Source of the DNA: Himantopus leucocephalus
Taxonomy: Eukaryota; Chordata; Aves; Charadriiformes; Recurvirostridae
DNA: 64,000 bases
Assembly: GCA_003993805.1 (NCBI GenBank)
Contig: RSEF01000001.1
Location: 71,296,824-71,360,823 of the forward strand
Direction of reading: 5' to 3'
The position numbers were made by a program, and so were the translations under genes. Of the stretch, positions 60,129 through 64,000 are shown piece after piece. Numbering within the stretch: the stretch's first letter is position 1; the number at the start of each line of letters is the position of its first letter. The notes under the pieces were generated by a model. The model worked only from the letters and a program-made list of their open reading frames with translations, did not search any database and was not told where the DNA came from.

Positions 60129-63100
60129 CAAAGGATCAAGTCCTGTTTTGGACCCTCCTGTCCCTGTGGAAGCGGGCTGCATTTGACGAACTCCTGAAAT
60201 GGAGCTTCTAGATGAAGTTCATTCAGACCAGGCAGTTTGCTTCAAAACCGCTCTACTACTCCAAAGAACACTAATAGATGAAGCTGTGATGGATTATCTA
60301 AAAACGAGGAGAGAGAGCTGCTTTTGGAAACGGTGTCTTAAATCTCCCTAAGCTACAAGGAAATCACTCTGGCATGCAGTTCAATGTCTGTCCTCGGTTA
60401 GAGACAATCTTCTTATCAGGTATCTTTATGCCTCAGTTCCCAACCTGTTGTACTTCCCTTCTTTATCTCTCTTTGACAGAAATCTGGGCTGAAATTTCCC
60501 ATGGGTTTTAAATAAAAAGATGACAGAAACTACTGAATGGCTGCGGGATATGGAAGCCAGTTCTCTTCAGAAATTCCAGCTGGGACTGAAAGCATCTTAA
60601 CAAAGGTATTCTTTCTCATCATGTGTTTGCATAGTGCCTGCCGTACAGAGGACATCCCCCACAAATACCTTGTATTAGACATTTTCTTAAGTTCAGTTGA
60701 AGAAAATTGCTGCAGAAATAGGACAAAGAAATCAAAACAATATCTGCAGAATATTAAAAAATGTTTTTTTTTTTTTACACTCTAAGACTTGAAATTCAAC
60801 AGGTTTTCTATCCCAAATCCATCTGCTCATTTATTTTGTCAAAAAGTTGACGTTTTCAGCTGCAGAAAAATGAATTCCAAGGAGTTTCAGTTCTATGGCT
60901 TACTTTAAATTAAAAAATAATAAGAATAATTTACTGGGAATAGAGTCAGTCCGCAGGTTATTATTATTCTGTAGACTTCCTTTGACAGGCAGGCAGGCTG
61001 TCAGTTATTAAACAGTGATGTAATATTCTGCTCTTACTCTTGATGCAAAGCTGGAATTCTCTGTGCTATTTTACCAGGAAATAATAATAAAACATCTTTA
61101 GACCCATGCCTAACAATTCATGCCATTATTGTTAATAATTCTCTCTGTCGTTTTTGAGATGCACACAAAGAAATGAAAGCAATTTCAAATTTTCCTGTAG
61201 AAATCTGAGTATTGCTAAAGTGTTTATATGTCATAAAATACTTGCATATGCTATTCCTCATGAGTGCATGAGTTCATGAATGCGTGTATATGTACATGTG
61301 CTTGCACGCACACATATTCATATCCATGTGCCTGTCGTATCCTGTGTAAGTACATGTATCAGAGGTGCATGCATGCAATTACAGTTTCTATATGGTTATG
61401 ATTATTATAAAAGAATAATTAAGGATGCTTTGAAAGAGGTTTCACATATCATTACAGTGGGACAGCTGTCTCTAAATACTAAAACCAAAAAAGTCTTGTA
61501 ATATCAGGCAGTGTTATCAAAAAACCCCGTGTGATGTGAAAAGAAACATGGCTGATAATTCTTACTACTGAGTTACTTCATCAAGTCCTCACTAATTGCT
61601 ATGAGAGTCAAATACGCATACCATATTCTTATTTATAGATATGAAACTCTTTCATGTTAAGACAAAACCAATCCTAACTTCCTTAAAAGTATCTTATTAT
61701 CTAGGTCCCAGATGAGGCTGATATAAAATTCACAGATTCTGAACCTGTTCTCATATGGTTAAACCTAGGGTAATACCTTCAGCTTTTTTGTAGTTATTGT
61801 CAAAAACCTCAAAGCAGCCTCCCTCTTCTCTATCAAAAAAAGCTGCTATCTTTGGAACTAATCTCATTGCCTGGGTAGAATTAATCCAGTCTAGTTTCAG
61901 TAAGCCTTTGTATATATATATTTATACGATCATACCTGCTTTCTTCGGGCATCAGTGAATTGCTTGTGGAATTAACTCCCTGGCAGATTTTACAGTGGAG
62001 TATAATCTTAAATTGTTTACTAGGCTACAGTGTGATTTTCATCTACCGGAGGCTCAAACACAGCGATACCATCAGTGACAGAAATGCAACACTGCTACGC
62101 TAGAAAAACTACATATTGATCTTATCCATACTCAGCATTCTGCTTCCAAATTTTGCAAGCTCCCAAATAAACACATAGCTGAAAATGGTGGCTTTAAGGT
62201 ATTATGGAAAATAAACCTGCAAAAAAAAAAGAATAAAATGCTCTCACAGATGAATTAGGGTAATATTTTTATGACATTCATCAGTAGTTCCTGAGTCAGG
62301 GTATAAACTGGTACACAAGCATATTGGGTTGCTTGCCCAGAATCTAGCTGTTAACAAACACATTTGGGAGACAATGACTACAAATCCACCGTTGCGCACA
62401 TGCTCTATGACTGCCTCATACCTTTTGGGAAGAAAGTTATTAGAGGAATTACACTGACTTTGGGCACTCAGTTTTAGTGGTTCTTGTCATGCATTGTATT
62501 TGCCATTTATATCAGTTGAATAGATAGGGAATAGAAATAGTTTCAGGCAGCAAAAATTGCAGCCAAAAAAAATTCATAAACTGGAAAAACAAATCAACCA
62601 CTGATTTGTACATTAGCTCAGTGCTTTGTTGGGTAGCACCAAATGTTAAAAAACAAACAAAACAAACAAAAAGAACCCCACAAAAATACCCTCTTTTATT
62701 AGGAAAGGGAATATCATGGTTTTTATGGGTCTTACTTCTGATTCCTAGCTGTGATTGGTTATCTTTGGTGGAAGACAGGGACTCCAGTAGCTTTGTTAAT
62801 CATCTGTGTCATCTAGACCATCCTCGGTCATGTATAGGAGAGCACCAAAGTCAGAGTTATTTTAATCTTGCGGGGTTGCCTACGTGTAGATAAGCTCTGT
62901 TTATGCTTTGTACCCTTTGTGATACTTCACATAATTTTTCATGGGGGTTTTATTTAACAAGATCATTTTATCATTGACATTGTCACAAAGGAGGGTCCAG
63001 TCCTGCAAAGCTTCATTCATAGCAGGGTTTTTTTTTAAAAAAAAAGGAAAAAAGTATTGAGCTTTGAAAAAGACTTTTCCAGTCCCAGATTAAAGTCACT

Positions 63101-63140
63101 TTCAAAAGAGGTAAGTGGCCTTATCTCCACTTAGTCCAGG
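60129..63140. other. Unique sequence, no gene recognised
   Basis: A+T-rich DNA without a supported gene. Includes an alternating purine-pyrimidine stretch at about 61281-61320, an A/C-rich tract at 62647-62690, and an isolated strong donor AGAG/GTAAGT at 63111. Confidence 0.45.
61281..61320. repeat. Alternating purine-pyrimidine tract
   Basis: tgcgtgtatatgtacatgtg and gcacgcacacata alternate purine and pyrimidine with few breaks, a composition prone to Z-DNA. It is irregular rather than a true microsatellite. Confidence 0.6.
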
Positions 63141-63170
63141 TAAAGTCCCATTGAAATCAAACAGAGGTCT
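63141..63170. repeat. Old dispersed-repeat fragment
   Basis: taaagtcccattgaaatcaa followed by acagaggtctg matches the 'agtcccattgaagtcaatgggaggtctg' form of the same dispersed sauropsid motif seen at 23416, 45079 and 58211. The region lies just after an acceptor-like cttatctccacttag and before a donor GAG/GTGAGT at 63184, which may be fortuitous. Confidence 0.4.
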
Positions 63171-64000
63171 GAGCATTTGTGAGGTGAGTAACTGTATGAA
63201 AAATGCAATCAAGTATTAATAAAAGTGAAAGACATTTCATGGGGAGATTGTGGCACATAACTATTGTGCACAGGTATTAAAAATGTAGCTGTACATTGGC
63301 AATTAGTAGAATAGCTTTTACTTTTAAAAGTATGAAACCAATTACATAAATAATAGAAGCAGGAAAAAAATGTTACAAAATTTAGGCGTGTCAGAAAGAA
63401 AGCTGACACAGTAGGTACTGTCTGAGAAAAGACAGAAATGGACTGAGCCAAAGAGTCGCAAACAGCTTGTTCAGACATCAGGAACTGGGAAGGAATAGTT
63501 TCCCCCAGCGTTAATGGTGATTTCTGTGTGCACTGGATGGCAGCAGGGCAAGGAGGGACAAGAGAGCAGTCGCATTGAAGAGGCCATAAATCTGACAAGG
63601 TGATTGTGAATCCTGGCTTGCAGTGTGAGTGCAACTCTGCTTGATGGTCTGCCCTGGCTGGGCCAAACTCTAGTGACAGCTGCTGCTATGGGACATGTCC
63701 ATGGCTTGGGGGCCGGGGCAGTCCCGGCACCTGCCTGGGCACGTGCATGGAAAGAGGTGCCAGTGGCTAGGATTATGCGTATTTCACTCTTCACCCTCAG
63801 TCCTGTGAGCATCTCAGGGCTATATCAGAAATCACTGCAGGCACCTGGGCCACTAAGGTCCAAAAAATTTCTTTTTCACTGAGCTACTACTTCAGTGCAA
63901 AACAATCGATTAAGTTTGCTGGTGAAGATCCAAAGCAGGAACCTGGAGTACACTTCCAGGCAGGACTGAGTTGCCTTGGCAGCGCTACCTGGTAGTGAAC
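63171..64000. other. Unique sequence with a GC-richer patch
   Basis: From about 63600 to 63770 G+C and CpG content rise clearly above the rest of the window (for example ggggccggggcagtcccggc at 63708), and long frames are open on both strands (about 113 codons minus at 63471-63812, 85 plus at 63625-63882). The patch is too short for a CpG island, and neither frame has a recognisable domain. It could be the edge of a feature lying beyond 64000. Confidence 0.4.

Noticed and set aside
1..64000. tRNA, rRNA, snRNA and CRISPR features
   Set aside because: I looked for tRNA B-box-like ggttcga/ggttcaa contexts, rRNA-like blocks and regularly spaced direct repeats and found none that hold up. Small hairpin RNAs cannot be judged without folding or expression data.

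Overview
This is a piece of vertebrate nuclear DNA, almost certainly from a bird. It is A+T-rich by eye, has no dense ORF packing, and most of it is unique sequence broken by a few retroelement fossils. The bird call rests on CR1 LINE 3' ends (36172-36309 and 43806-44178), a long older CR1 (40541-41700, minus strand), and a solo LTR with TGTC...GACA ends typical of avian endogenous retroviruses (59362-60123). Five short N runs show a draft assembly.

I recognise no complete protein-coding gene, rRNA or tRNA, and no CpG island. The window reads as intergenic or long-intron DNA. Nearly all ATG-to-stop frames are short chance frames. About ten segments have a good splice acceptor, a good donor and an open frame between them, or a splice pair alone. 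They are listed as low-confidence candidate exons: on the minus strand at 11377-11559, 14767-14927, 23296-23359, 32009-32190 and 53340-53453; on the plus strand at 44982-45390, 46904-46971, 47805-47909, 53020-53118 and 56073-56247. None has a product I can name. Candidates on both strands, sometimes only hundreds of bases apart, mean several must be chance.

Layout. 1-16 kb: unique sequence, a near-identical duplication around single Ns at 2.3-2.5 kb, and candidate minus-strand exons at 11.4 and 14.8 kb. 16-24 kb: an ancient MIR-type SINE remnant, a poly(A) run behind an AATAAA, possible conserved noncoding DNA at 19.3 kb, and old dispersed-repeat fragments at 23.4-23.8 kb. 24-40 kb: mostly unique sequence with a 10-N gap and one fairly young CR1 tail. 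40-45 kb: two older CR1 copies. 45-57 kb: the densest cluster of splice-like signals, two potential G-quadruplex tracts (49064-49084 and 51341-51439) and a second MIR remnant. 57-64 kb: a solo LTR carrying its own TATA box and polyadenylation signal on the minus strand, two dispersed-repeat fragments and a GC-richer patch near the end.

The most notable features are the long ancient CR1 with legible reverse-transcriptase C-terminal remnants, the two MIR-like survivors, the perfectly periodic (GGGARA)n quadruplex/triplex tract, and the LTR as a possible antisense promoter.
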